64,000 bases of DNA from Prostheceraeus crozeri (GCA_907163375.1 CAJQUW010005534.1:1-64000), one strand, 5' to 3'. Positions 23,058 through 35,219 are shown, counted from the first letter of the stretch. Program-made: numbers and translations. The notes: generated from the letters alone by a model not told the origin.

Positions 23058-23455
23058 TTTTCACTGCAAAGAAAAATGAGAAAGTTTGATATCAAACCTG
23101 AGCAGAGCGCAACGTATAGAAATAAAATGTCAGTAAATGTGAAGATTATGTTTTCAAAGTCATACTGTAATGCTATCATTACTTGAGGATAGACAAGTTA
23201 AGCTGATGAATCCGTGACAATCGTGACAATTTAGTGGTGAGCTGTTGTCCACGACTTAAGTCTTCGGTTGGGCTGGTGCGAACTTCTGATCGGACGCACA
23301 AGGGACGGTTAATCGATATTCTTGTGAATTTCAGGAATATCGCCGTGAAACGATTTTGCTACTGGTGTTGTTTGCCTGGCCGTGTGGAAGTCGGCTTGGA
23401 TTGGAGTGCTGAAGTTTGAGGGTTCAAATCTACGTTTTGCTCCGATTGAATTTCG

Positions 23456-24192
23456 ATGACTAACACACCACCAATTACGAGAAGAAGACAAGGCTCACAA
23501 GCTGACTTAACCAATGAATGGAAGAGATTACTTGAGGAAGCCAAAAAAGAGATAAAAAAGGAAATTATAGCATCTTTTCGCGAGGAAATCGGAAAACTTG
23601 ATAGGTCCTTGAATCTGTTGGCAAGTAGAGTGCAAGCTGTTGAAGACGGATTCACTAACGTCAAGTCAGACATTCACAGAATTGATTCTGAAGTTCAGTT
23701 GATGAAGAAAAACCTATCCGAATCTCCATATCAAAAACAAATGGCGGAAAATATCCTCCATGAAGTAAAAGAATTAGAGATAAGAAAGAAAAATGTCATA
23801 ATTTCTGGTCTCCTTGAGAAAGAAGATGGGTCATTACAAGAAAGAATAGAACATGATGCAGAAAAGTGTGAAGAGTTATTTGACGTATTAAACATTGGTG
23901 ACTATGAAATTAAAACTACTCGCCGTATTGGTAAGCTAAGACTGATGGTAAACGTTTGTTGAAAGTGGAATTGGGAAAAACCACAACAAAGCAACAGATA
24001 GTGAAGGCTGCGAAATCATTAAGAAATTCTCGGTTTAAGGGAATTTTCATAAACCCTGATTTAACACCACTGCAGCAATTGAAATTTAAAGAATTGCGAG
24101 ATGAGCTGAAGAGGCGTCGAAACCTGAGAGAGGACGTTGTGATATACCGAGAAAGTGTTGTTGCCAAATCTACTTTAAAAAATTTTCACTGA
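23456..24192 (+). pseudogene. LINE ORF1 protein (frameshifted)
   Basis: ORF1 of a CR1/L2-type LINE, an RNA-binding chaperone in this family. It begins MTNTPPITRRRQGSQADL. Residues about 18-110 are a charged coiled coil (EEAKKEIKKEIIASF...LNLLASRVQAVEDGF). An RRM-like segment follows, containing the family-typical KKNVIISGL and later FKGIFINPDLTPLQQLKF. The frame changes near 23,940: the second part is open at 23,956-24,192 and ends just before the ORF2 frame. The downstream piece (QLKFKELRDELKRRRNL) is the usual C-terminal domain. Confidence 0.75.
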
Positions 24193-24229
24193 ATGTTTTA
24201 AATGTTTATCCAACAAAGACACTTGCAGA

Positions 24230-26786
24230 AACTTTATTTGCCCTGCGATCTTACTAACTAATGCTCGCTCTCTTTTCCACAAATTTGACGATTTGTGTGT
24301 TCATGTTGCTAAGTTGAGACCTAATATCATTGTTATCACTGAATCATGGCTAAACTCAGATTATGATGATTTTCTGTTTAACATCCCTAACTATTCCATT
24401 ATGCGAGATGATCGTCAAGACCGACGTGGTGGCGGAGTTATTATTTGGGTGAATGACATGTATGTCGTAAGATGTCTACAAAGTGAGGATCCAAAACCTA
24501 CTCTGTTGAATAGCATACAAGTTTTTGTCAATAACAATATTTTTCTTTGTGCGTGTTATGTTCCCCCAAGTTTGAATGTTGAGCAAACGCATAAAGTAAT
24601 TGATTATTTGTCTGAGTCAATTGATCAAGCTAAATCCATCAATGCAAATTGTAATATCATACTTTGCGGTGATTTCAACCGAATTAATTTGAATGAAATT
24701 GTAACATTTCATAGTCTTTCTAATGTTGTGAACTCACCAACCAGACACGACAGTATTCTGGATTTAATTCTAGTTGATGAGACGTTATATGACAAATATT
24801 CTGAGTGTATAATTTTTCCACCGCTGTCAACATCCGACCACAATGTCATTTTTGTACCCGGCAACCAGTCACCTCATCATGTCATAAAGAATGTAACTCT
24901 TTTTGATTACAGAGAAGAAAATTTGATAACGTTTTGTAATCTGTTGAAATCTGTTAAATGGGAAGAATTGTATAATTCATGTGATAATGTTGATGCAAAA
25001 ACTAATTTTTTTCTGATGAACATTTCAATGCTGCATTTGATGTTATTCCAAGAAAAATTATTCAATTGACGGAGAGAGATAAAGTGTGGATCACGCCGTA
25101 ATAAAAGATTTGATTAAATAACGTTGGTATGCTTTTAGAGCCGGCAATTTCGAATTATACAATCACTTTAAACAAAAAGTTAAAATTGAAATTCAACGTG
25201 CCAAAACTTCATGGTGTGAGAGAATAAAGGACAAGCGTGAGAACATATGGACGGTTGTAAAGGAATTCCGAAGTGGACAAAATTCGATAAATCACATGAA
25301 CATCGAGGCGGAAAAGTTAAATGAATATTTTACAAGTATATTTCAAAATGTTTCCCCCTTACCATCTGTAACCGCTATACCTAATCATGAACCATGGTGC
25401 AGTCTTTTTGATATAGATGAAGTTGAGAATGCCTTATTGAAACTTCGTTCGAAAAGTACCGGAAGTGACAATATTCCTGTTCGTCTTTTGAAAATTGCTG
25501 CTCCCATCATTAGCAGACCATTAACTCATATATTTAATTCGTCTATTCTGTGTGAGTCATTCCCACATGTTTGGAAAATTGCGAAAGTCATACCAATCCA
25601 GAAATGCAAGAATCCCAAAATCTCCGATTTTAGGCCCATTTCACTCTTGCCGATTGTGGCCAAGGTATTTGAGCGACTAATCTTCCGCAGAATTTCAAAT
25701 ATTCTTTTAGAAAACTACGGTCTTAACCAATTTGGCTTTCGAAGAACTAGTAGCCCCACATGCTACACAATTTCCTTGTTGGACAACGTATTGCAAAAAT
25801 TGGATCTTACTGATACTCAGGCGATTTCCTTGATCAGTTTAGATGCCACCAAGGCTTTTGAGAGTATTTCACATGAACTTCTGGTTGACAGTCTGAATTC
25901 TACGAATCTGCCCCAGGGATTCATTGGTTGGTACAGAGATTACTTGTATAACAGACAGCAATATGTATATTTCAATGATCAATCTAGCTCAAAGAGAACC
26001 GTTACGTCCGGGATACCACAAGGTGCAGTGTTATCACCATCTCTATTCTGCATTTTTGTTTCGCCATTGACAGCTCTATATCCTACGAATACTATCTATA
26101 AATACGCAGATGATATCTTACTCATGGTATGCCACTCGAACAATGCTCGTGCGGAGGAGGAATGGAAAAACATAAGCTCATGGTGTAACAGTCGTGGTTT
26201 GGTTCTAAATATGAAGAAATCTTCCCATCTGCTCATTACAAAAAGTACTGACTGTTCTCCATGTAGCTTTTTTCATTCAGTATTACCGGAAAACGACTTT
26301 ATTGATGTTCTTGGCTTCAGATTGAATAAGTCGCTATCATGGTCGTCGCACATCAGCCAAAGACTGCGAAAAGCTGCAAAGTTAACTCACTTGTTACGAG
26401 TATTAAAGCCGATTCTACCGAAGAAAGACTTGATTCACATTTATCAATCGGCTATTCTGTCGACGATGAATTATGGCAGTGTTCTATACATTGGCAGTAT
26501 CTTTTCCAAGGACAAAGCTATCATCGAAAAATTTGAAAAGCGTTGCCACAAAATCATCTGCAATAAGAACTGTAAAAAGAAATGTTTACCTGATTTTTTC
26601 GACTCCCAAAATCGACATGCTATGAAACTGTTTCAATCGGCCTTGAACACTGATCATATATTGCATTCAAATATTCCAAGACGTCTTCCAAGTGGTCACC
26701 TATCACAGCCGTATTGCAAATCCGCTCGTCGTCAAAAATCGTTTGTGCCACATATGACAGCCTTGTACAATTCATTTTTCCGTTGA
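24230..26786 (+). pseudogene. LINE ORF2: AP endonuclease and reverse transcriptase (decayed)
   Basis: The endonuclease starts with LLTNARSLFHKFDDL (from about 24,250). It shows ITESWL, RRGGGVIIWV, CGDFN and the terminal SDHNVIF, which are the expected APE-type motifs. The frame shifts near 25,010 and again near 25,100, with a TAA at 25,119-25,121. The reverse transcriptase is open from 25,296 to 26,786. Its motifs are FRPISLLPIVAKVFERLI, LISLDATKAFES (motif A), GIPQGAVLSPSLF (motif B) and YADDILLM (motif C); all catalytic Asp residues are present. The final part is the usual thumb-like and C-terminal region. In an intact copy this enzyme nicks target DNA and primes reverse transcription from the LINE RNA. 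Confidence 0.88.
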
Positions 26787-26849
26787 CATTATTTTTTCGA
26801 TCATGCTTTTGTGTATTTATGATTTCCATTCATTTGAAAATATACGCTT

Positions 26850-26872
26850 TTTATTATTATTATTATTATTAT
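26850..26872. repeat. (TTA)n microsatellite tail of the LINE
   Basis: About seven TTA units directly follow the ORF2 stop and 3' UTR, marking the LINE 3' end. Confidence 0.9.
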
Positions 26873-27479
26873 ATCACTGTGTTGGTATTCGGACCCCGAT
26901 TTTGACATGAAAATCGGTGGAGTTATTTACATCAGGAAACAAGTCTCGAGCTGAAGCTCGCCTCGTACAACATTATAAATGCCTTAGTTGAATTCAGCAG
27001 GGTCGAAAACCCCAGAAAACCTCCAAAAATAGTGAATTTAAAATTTTCAACTTTTTAGCACTACTTATGAAATTTTATAAGTAGTCTATCACTTAGGGCA
27101 GGTCAATAGCGACCGAACCTTTTTTGAATCAAGTCAAACGGACTTGTAGAAGCAAAGTTACAAGCCTTTAAAGTTTTGGAGTCTTTTATGGCCTGGAGAC
27201 GAAGGCCATCTCCTGGCGAACCTCTAAGTCTGACGCCTTAGCTGATATCAGCAATGAAATTTTCTAAGTCGGTTTCTTACAGAAACTCGGGATTTGGAAT
27301 GTCCGAAGCTATCATCGGAGCTCAGAGAGACACGACCTACCTCTGACAATCGCTCTCGTCTGAATGACAAGTCTCTGTCGGTTCCCAGCTTATATAGTGT
27401 GTGGCGATCAGCTGATGACGTAATACCTATCATCCAAACACTAAAAATCCCGTCTATCTCCGGTTCCAGTGCTCCGATT
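26873..27479. other. Non-coding spacer after the LINE
   Basis: No gene was found. One small perfect stem (CCGATTTT...AAAATCGG) occurs near 26,898-26,921. The sequence otherwise leads into the satellite-like block. Confidence 0.6.
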
Positions 27480-28765
27480 GAGCTGAAAATACACCATTTC
27501 CATGTAGAATTTGACGCTGAATCCGAATCTGGCCTCCGTTTTCCCATCCGATGCTTCGTTTTGGCTCTACAGTAGGCAGCCATCGCAAAAATTCTAACTC
27601 GTTTTTCCGAAAAATGTTGAAAATTTTTCTCTCCGATTGACTTGGAACTCTCCGATTGACATGAAACTCATCATACAGATAGAAAATTTCACGCTGATTC
27701 CAAATCTGAAATCCGTTTTCCAATCCGATGCTTCGTTTTGAAGCTACAGCCCAAAACGTCCCAAATTCTAACTGTCGTTTTTTCGCCAATGTCCCAAAAT
27801 CTTAAATGGCGTCTCACATCTAAACGAAGACAGATAGGAACAAGCCGTTTGTTTCAGTGAATTTGTCTCACTCTTAGCTTTCAAACGAGCTATGGCACGA
27901 CTAAATCCGTCCACTGGAAGCCAAAATCGAAGCGAGCTGTCCAGAGGGGGGGGGGACGTCGGCGAAAATTTTTTCTCTCCGATGGCGTTCAAATTCACCA
28001 TACCGATGCAGAATTTCACGCTGAATCCGAATCTGGCCTCCGTTTTCTCATCCGATGGTTCGTTTGGGCGCTACACACCAAAACGTCCCAAATTCTAACT
28101 GTCGTTTTTTCGAAAAATGTTGAAAATTTTTTCTCGCCGATTGCCTTGAAACTCACCATACCGATGCAGAATTTCACGCTGAATCCGAATCCGGCCTCCG
28201 TTTTCTCATCCGATGGTTCGTTTGGGCGCTACACACCAAAACGTCCCAAATTCTAACTCTGTCGTTTTTTCGCCAATGTCCCAAAATCTTAAATGGCGTC
28301 TCACATCTAAACGAAGACAGATAGGAACAAGCCGATTCTTTCAGTGAATTTGTCTCACTCTTAGCTTTCAAACGAGCTATGGCACGACAAAATCCGTCCA
28401 CTGGAAGCCAAAATCGAAGCGAGCTGTCCAGAGGGGGGGGGGACGTCAGCGAAAATTTTTTCTCTCCGATGGCGTTCAAATTCACCATACCGATGCAGAA
28501 TTTCACGCTGAATCCGAATCCGGCCTCCGTTTTCTCATCCGACCACTCCTTCCACTCGAAACAGCCCATTTTACAACCCAACATTCAGCACGAAAAACAT
28601 CACACACTATAGCCTCAAGACTAATCCTGGCGGTTGCCCAAGTCCACCACGACACTCTATCGTTCCAGAGGGGGGGGGACGTCAGCGAACAGTTTGTGAA
28701 CGTGGACCCACCTGGCCGGCACACCACGACACTCTGTCGTTCCAGAGGGGGGGGGGCGCCGGTCG
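27480..28765. repeat. Satellite-like block: ~160-bp monomers in a 487-bp higher-order repeat, with G runs
   Basis: Segments around CGCTGAATCCGAAT recur near 27,508, 27,692 (diverged), 28,018, 28,180 and 28,507. Each is followed by a GCCTCCGTTTTC-like stretch, giving a monomer of roughly 160 bp. A larger unit of 487 bp is duplicated almost exactly: CGCCAATGTCCC at 27,784 and 28,271, and ATGGCACGAC at 27,892 and 28,379. The phrase CCAGAG plus 8-10 G recurs near 27,938, 28,426, 28,663 and 28,743. Long frames on both strands in this block are by-products of the repeat. Confidence 0.85.
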
Positions 28766-28829
28766 AGTGTTTGTCACTTGCTTACTACTTGAGTTGTATG
28801 GTATTATGCTGATAAATACGTCCCAAACA

Positions 28830-29207
28830 TTATACATAGAAGAAATGATCTGCGAGAGGAACCTGAAAGGAGGGAGAAGGCTGTGAGATTGAAGGACAAC
28901 CAGTTCTTATTAACCTCTTCAACCAGCTCAATATGAGAACCTCCAAAAACTCACAGCCATGATATAATTCAAAGACCAAATGTGACTGCTGGACACTTGA
29001 AATATTCACGTGGAATCGATTCAGAAGAAACTGCGGGCCGAGGCAACTGGATTTGAAGACACCTGCTGGTAATTCATGCATGAATTCAACACCATCATCG
29101 ACTTTAAACATTTTGTATGAGCAACTCCCATCATGCAATAACATATTTCTCGAAGAAGGATCTAGATGGAATCGAAGAAGGTTGCCAAGAAGGATTTCCA
29201 AATGCAT
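28830..29207 (-). CDS. Weakly supported ORF (125 aa), possible exon fragment
   Basis: The 125-residue frame is not recognised. It reads like ordinary protein with mixed hydrophobic and charged residues and a Leu-rich middle (FELYHGCEFLEVLIL), with no low-complexity runs. It has no recognised domain, promoter or splice partner. It could be a chance frame, a fossil exon or part of an unrecognised repeat. Confidence 0.15.
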   Translation of the reverse strand: MHLEILLGNLLRFHLDPSSRNMLLHDGSCSYKMFKVDDGVEFMHELPAGVFKSSCLGPQFLLNRFHVNISSVQQSHLVFELYHGCEFLEVLILSWLKRLIRTGCPSISQPSPSFQVPLADHFFYV

Positions 29208-29841
29208 TTAAGGAAATCAAAATAAATCAGGTTTTCAGAAAATATGCTATTTCTATCAGCTCGGCAGGACTGTTCCTGAGATAAATAAAGCACTGTATAA
29301 GCCTGATCAATGAGGCTATGAAAATATTTTCTGGTGATTCTTTTTGATCACACTCACTTTCATTGAAATTTTTGTGAAGTTGTAGCCAACGTAGGCCTAC
29401 CGGTAGTAAGGCAAGAGGCCTATATGTATGATGATCATTTTGCATCTACTAATAATGATACGGATATGTGAAGCCTATCATTATATAATCACTTGAAACT
29501 TTATAAGTTGTAGATTGAAATATTTCGATCTATCAGTACTAGCAATGTGCTATTTGATAGCAGTTTTGCTACGGCCAATGTAGATTCCGTCATGCTTCAT
29601 CCGTTATGCATTTTCATAGCTTCCCTACAGTATGCAGCATTGACTATCTCATACCTCAACAACTTGTGACTGCTGGCAAATACACCAAGAAACAGGAATG
29701 TCTAAGGTAAAAGATTATAAGAGAAAAGTGGGGTTGAAAATCAAAGACACTGAGAGACTTATTATCGTGTTTGCATGGCTTGAACTCTATCGCGTAATGG
29801 ACATGCATCTTTACACTGAAAAGTTAAAATTGGAAAATTAT

Positions 29842-29859
29842 AAAAATGCCTCCTAGGAG
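29842..29859. repeat. AAAAATGCCTCCTAGGAG motif, copy 1
   Basis: The 18-base motif contains the palindrome CTCCTAGGAG and recurs exactly at 30,754-30,771 in the same orientation. The flanks are not alike. Confidence 0.6.
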
Positions 29860-30753
29860 GCAGTTTTGATATCTGAAATAATTATAGGTGCTTGTATAAT
29901 CAGAAGCTTCACAAAAGAGTTCTATGAAGAATTTCTTCAAAACTACTTAATTTCATCTTTTTTTCGCAGCCGTATGTTGTCTGAAAAATTCCATTTTAGA
30001 AATATTTTGTCGTCTGGTCACTCGACATGCGTGTAATTCTAATTCAGCAATGTCAGTTTCATTCATCATTAAAAACAAAATGACTGATCAGTTGACACTT
30101 TCACATCTAAATTGACATCTACAACGTTGGTCTGCTTAATAAAAAAATTTTGTTTCAACAATAAAACTTAAATGTGATAATGATCTTCTTTAAAAAGGAG
30201 CCACTTTAATAACAAAGTATTAGGTGTGGTGAAAAAAATTACAATGCTCATCAGATGGAAGCCTTGTGTACATTCAGTCACTGTATGAAATAGTTGTCAT
30301 ATTGACGTAAAAACCGCAGCCTCCCTTATTCGTGATGTATGTACCTCTATATATCCCTGTGTATGACATACCTGACATGACTTTAATTGCTATCTTATAA
30401 ATACTTGAAAATATCTGCATATTTTGGGAATATTCAGATAAAGGAGATGTCAGAGGTCAAAACTTTGCCTGATTTATTAGTTGGAAGCATGGAAGTTAAA
30501 GAAATGTCATCAGCCACATTACACGTTATAAAATGACATTCATTCTGCTCAATTTTCTAACGCTAGTTTTCTTGATTTTCTTCAACACTGCATTGAAACG
30601 GAATCTTTAAATCTATGCTATTTGTCTAAAACTGAAACAATCTAGAACAGCTGTTGGTTATTATTATGTCTGATCATCATCTTGCAGAACACAAAGTTAG
30701 TTAAGGTATAAATATGGTCTGATGCATTTGCGCATCGTTTAACAAAAAGTAAG

Positions 30754-30771
30754 AAAAATGCCTCCTAGGAG
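30754..30771. repeat. AAAAATGCCTCCTAGGAG motif, copy 2
   Basis: This is an exact second copy of the motif at 29,842, 912 bp away. Confidence 0.6.
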
Positions 30772-31689
30772 TCACTCTGTCAAATTATCAATTTAAAGTA
30801 TCTTAAAATGATATTCTACAAATTCTAATTAAAAGAATACATAAGCACCAGCAATCTACTGACTTATGTTTCGTTGATGTAATGCAAAGTACTTCTGGTC
30901 GGGTCTGCAGTTAGTTGGAACGACTGATGATTTTTTCATGAAAATGAATTTCTTACACCAATGGCTGTTTCATATATACTTGGCATTAGCACTCACTTGT
31001 GTTCATCCGTCTCCATGTCCTGTCAACACCAAGAAAATTGACTCCTGACGCCAAGCTCACCCCCCACCCCATAGACGATTAAATTACTGCTGAGCGCCGA
31101 CCCAGGTAAAAGAAAACACGATGTGTTCGGTATGTTTCGTAAACCTTAATCAACCGAAGTGAAATCAAGCTGTCACTCACCATCCAATAAGATGACAGGA
31201 AGCGCTGATTGAGGCAAAACTTCATACCGTCAGCTGTCTCATCGATTTCTCTTGAGTAAAGAAGGTCGCTTGCAGGAGGATGACTGCATAATTCAGCATT
31301 GGTAGATTTAGATAGGGAAAATGACAGCGCAATTCTTGTTTTGCGCGAGTAACGCATATTGACTGTTTTTTAACGATGCAGCCGACTACGCGTGAGGACG
31401 CGTGCTATAGGAATTTTTTCAAAATAATGGGTGACACATGCTGGCACACACCAAATGCATCGATCTGTTAGGTTTATTTGAGTGGCCCATTCCATTTTCA
31501 AGATGGCGGTGCTGAGTGGCGGTGTTGACTTCACACACGTATGGCGGCTGGAATCACTTTGTGAAATACATGTACATCATAATATATTGTAGTGACCCAA
31601 CTACAGCCCACACATTTGAAAGTCACTTCTAGCCTTTTATAATGCATTTCCGCTTTTTATCGAAAACTATGATGGTGTCAGTTCACTAA

Positions 31690-33480
31690 AACCAACATTG
31701 TGTCTACATTCTTGCAGAACCGCACGTTTCGAGTCCATATTGGTGACCGATCCAGCTCATGGCGGCGGAAAATCAACGGCTTGGCACAAGGATCCGTATT
31801 AGCCAGATCCTTTTTAACCTCTACATCAATGACCTCCCAATGACAAAGAGCAGGAAGTTCATTTGCATAGCTTAGCAAGTAAAGGAATTTAACCAGTTGA
31901 ACACCGTTATCAACGCCGATATGAGCCTGATTGCCAACTACTGCAAAACGTGGCATCTCCAGCCAAGCACATCAAAAACTGTATCAAGCGTCTTCCATCT
32001 AGTACACAATGCAAGAAAAATTCTGAGCTGGACATCTTTGTCAACACTAATCGATTGAAGCACGATCCTAAGCCCGTCTATCCCGGCGTAACACTCGACA
32101 GATCCCTAACCTACAAGCACCACCTCCAGAAGACCGCAGCCAAAGTGAAAACAAGAAACGTTAAGTATGCTGGCAGGAACGACATGGGGAGACAATGCTG
32201 AATCTTTGCGAGCCTCTACTCTTAAGCTAGATTAACGACGCCGAGCCGCGCTTCCGTGTGCGTGCGCGCATTCTTCCCTAGCACGGTTAAGCGGCTGTTG
32301 TTCGGTGTAGTTGACAATATCGACAACATCTGTGTAATTTCCATTGACAACGTTGAATCTTGTACTGTTGAGAATCCATATATCTAAATATAGAAGAGAC
32401 CATCAACTATAGTTACAAGCGCTCGTCAATCGAAATCATTTCGTCACTATGACTAGCAAGAAGTTGCTGCAATGTCAATTATCTCTCCTACTTTATCGGC
32501 GTCATAAAAAGAAGAGAAGAAGAAGTCCACGATTTTGGGTTCGCTATCTTTATTTGGAAAGATACGTGAAAGGTGATATATCGATTCCTTTCAGCCAATG
32601 ACAATGTTTTCTTGATACCAAAATAACCCATCGTCGCTGAGCTGCAACGCTAGCGAATATCAGAGCGGCGTGCACAGATGCAGGCCGCACGGCTGCTGAA
32701 GTAGGAAGCGTTGAAGTTCAATAGAGCGATCAATGGAAACACTCATTTCTGCTGTTGGGCGACGACGTTAATGCCTGACATCACTATTTTGATTAGACCA
32801 ATTAGAAGAGAGAATAGAAGGACGGTAAAGCAGCTCGGCGTCTGGGCGTCGTTAATGGAAATCCAGCTTTACGCTGTGTTATTCTGCTGCTGAATACAGC
32901 GCACCAGTTTGGAAGAACTCCACTCATTGCAGTGCAATCGATGTTCAGCTGAATCAAACCATGCGCACCATTAGCGGCACAATCGGTGCACCAATACAGC
33001 ATGGCTACCAGTGCTTCGTAACATCCCCCTACAGCACTTTGAAGAGAGAAGGCAACATCAAACCTCCTGGAGAAGCTTCAACGCAACCCCGACCTTCCCA
33101 TTCACGAAGACCTACGGAACCCACCTGTCCTGCGATTGAATTCCCGCCAACCGATTTGGAGAAAAACTGTTCAAAATTCGACCTAGGCCTAAACCTGGTT
33201 TGGAAGGAGAGTTGGCAGAACAGCAATGTGCAAAATAAATTCCTGATCGACGAACCAGCAATGCAAATCCCTGGTTCTGATCTTCAACGAGCCCAGTGGA
33301 CCCTGCTGAACCGTTTCAGAACAAGTGCCGGCCCTTGTAAGGATTCTCTACATCGCTGGGGAGCTCGGGAATCCCCTTTATGCACCTGTGGAGAGGTGCA
33401 GACGATGTCGCACATTGTGGAGAACTGTCCAATCAAATCCTTCCGTGGCGGACTGAAATATCTGCACCAGGTCTCCTTCA
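31690..33480 (+). pseudogene. Jockey-like LINE ORF2 3' half (decayed, split by a MITE)
   Basis: This is the reverse transcriptase C-terminal half of a LINE. Reading across frames one finds FRVHIGDRSSSW, INGLAQGSVLANLF (motif B region), YCKTWHLQPSTSKTV and VYPGVTLDRSLTYKHHL. After the MITE come CYSAAEYSAPVW, VQLNQTMRTISG and the terminal LNRFRTSAGPCKDSLHRWG...CTCGEVQTMSHIVENCP. This ending is typical of a LINE type common in cnidarian and deuterostome genomes; the clade is probably Jockey-like but uncertain. The YxDD box is not preserved and several frameshifts are present. The MITE at 32,225-32,868 interrupts it, and reading resumes at the same codon region on the far side. Confidence 0.8.
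32225..32868. mobile_element. Harbinger-type MITE (644 bp) inside the LINE fragment
   Basis: The insert has imperfect terminal inverted repeats: AGCTAG then ATTAACGACGCCGAG on the left, and AGCTGGATTTCC then ATTAACGACGCC on the right read in reverse. It is flanked by TTA at 32,222-32,224 and TTA at 32,869-32,871, the 3-bp target duplication typical of PIF/Harbinger elements. Removing it restores the LINE reading (STL followed by LCYSAAEY). It holds no transposase. Confidence 0.8.
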
Positions 33481-34798
33481 AATTTCAACTTCAAATTTTG
33501 ACTTGTTGTATTTCTGCTTATTCTTTGTACTGTCTTCTAGCATGCGAATATATATATATATATACCTATATACTAAAACCCATTTAATAGTAACAATAAA
33601 ATTAACAACAACATTTAATAGTAACATTTTCGATTTTAAATTTCTCATCATCCTAGACCTTGTCGATATAGTGCTCCCAACAAGGCTCACAATCAATATA
33701 TTCATGTCTTGGGGTTATAAGATCGATTAAAAACTCAAAACTCAAGTTTTTTATTATAAATACTAATGCTGGTGTTACTAGGGTTAGAGCATCCACGTTG
33801 AACTTCAGTGCAAAATAACATGTTTTCTTATTTTTGCTTTTTTTTGTTTCCATTGTTTTTTATTGCAACATTTTCTGTCATTTCTTTTCAATTGAGCTAA
33901 ATGAATGTGCCGGCAACCCTCAACAGTTGCTTTTATGTGTAAAATAAGGGAAACAAATCATACCTGCAGTGTCGATGACGTGCTACTCGTTGGTTTGATG
34001 AAGTTGAATGATGATATCATATTATACCTGCTGCTATCATTTCCAAGTATTCTAAAACTTATGAAGCCGTAAAATGACAATTCAACATTATGACTATCTA
34101 TCGAGCTACTAAAATGATTTGAACTTAAGCTTAATAAGTAGTATGAATAGCCCTTGTATGGATTTTGAAATTCTAATATTAAACTTCTTCTGCCGAATCA
34201 AATTCATTCTGATATTATGGTGTAAGGGCCTCAACTCACTCCTCTAGTGTTCATAGTAAATTAATTTTCTCTTCCTTTATCTTATGTTTCAGAGCTCAAT
34301 TTACAATTTTTCTCATGATAAGTGGCATATAGGCCTATATATAGAAGATAGTTTCAATTCTACAATTTAAGATTCAGTTCATGTGTATGATCATTCAAAA
34401 TCAAAATCCAATAATAATTCTGCGCTCACAAAGTATATCATTTGCCGACACCATGCAAACAGCAATGTCATTAAAAAATATCGTAGAAACAGGCAGTAAT
34501 CTGAAACTAAATTTGACATGGAGAAACAACAAATTGATTTTGAGTATTTCGAGATGAAGGAAATACCAACCTTTCTGTTAAAGTTTTAGTCGAAAACTCA
34601 ATGGCCTCTGTCAGTTGAAATATTACGATCAACACCATTGAATTGCAGTTGTTATGAAACAGAGAATAAACAATTGCGACAGTGGTGATATCGCTCAAAA
34701 TGAATTTCTCCCGCAGGCTGAAATAATCCTGCAGCTACTAAAAAAGCTAATTTTACGTTTTTTTGCGAAGATATGATATTCCAAAATATTTCCCCTTA
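33481..34798. other. AT-rich non-coding spacer
   Basis: No gene was seen. It contains a short (TA)n microsatellite near 33,548-33,564. Confidence 0.6.
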
Positions 34799-34800
34799 TA

Positions 34801-35219
34801 CACTAGATGACATGCCACGCGCAATTACGGAGCACCCCCAAACATCCGTGGTTAAAGAGATTCCATTCTTCTACACGCTGCACTAAGAGTCAGAAACCAC
34901 TTGATCTGATGCTGCTAAAACATGGGGAATGTTTATGAATACGCGGGGTGAGCGCTTATAGTTTGCGCGTCGTCTACGGTTTTCTGCGTTGCCGCTTGAA
35001 CCGCTATTCATGTTCTGTCTTCCCTGAGCATGAAATTGAGATCCTATCACGTTGTTAAGCCTCTGATACATGCAGACACATGAGACGCAAAGTCTTTGAC
35101 TGTCGACAGATGTTGCAGCATGTGTCACGCATTATAGCCACGGAAGTTTAGGGTCATGTGTAATTACGCGTAGCTTGCGCGTGAATTACACGATATTGAG
35201 CGTGGCATGTCACCTAGTG
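34801..35219. mobile_element. Mariner-type MITE (419 bp)
   Basis: Terminal inverted repeats of about 25 bp begin CACTAGATGACATGCCACGC on the left and CACTAGGTGACATGCCACGC on the right, with two mismatches in 25. A TA target duplication flanks both ends (34,799-34,800 and 35,220-35,221). An internal hairpin (GTGTAATTACGCG...CGCGTGAATTACAC) lies at about 35,157-35,190. There is no coding capacity. Confidence 0.8.

Larger units (their letters stand above)
23200..26872 (+). mobile_element. Near full-length CR1/L2-group LINE retrotransposon
   Basis: The element has an approximate 5' leader (about 23,200-23,455), ORF1 (23,456 to about 24,192), ORF2 with endonuclease and reverse transcriptase (about 24,230-26,786), a short 3' UTR and a (TTA)n tail ending near 26,872. 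That order and the simple-repeat tail fit the CR1/L2 group. The 5' limit is estimated. The copy is inactive, with at least one frameshift in ORF1 and two frameshifts plus a stop in ORF2. It separates the virus-like gene cluster on the left from the satellite block on the right. Confidence 0.85.
28766..31680. other. AT-rich non-coding region
   Basis: No supported gene was found apart from a weak minus-strand ORF (28,830-29,207). A palindrome-containing motif occurs twice (29,842 and 30,754). A sequence resembling a YY1 site (AAGATGGCGG, about 31,500) has no gene attached that I can recognise. Confidence 0.5.

Noticed and set aside
23234-23419. 61-aa ORF before LINE ORF1
   Set aside because: It lies in the LINE 5' leader and has no domain.
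27248-28727. ORFs of 68-136 aa on both strands in the satellite block
   Set aside because: The same phrases recur with the repeat unit. There is no domain, and the frames are by-products of the tandem structure.
31499-31509. YY1-like site (AAGATGGCGG) as a gene promoter
   Set aside because: No gene or exon could be recognised within 1 kb downstream on either strand.
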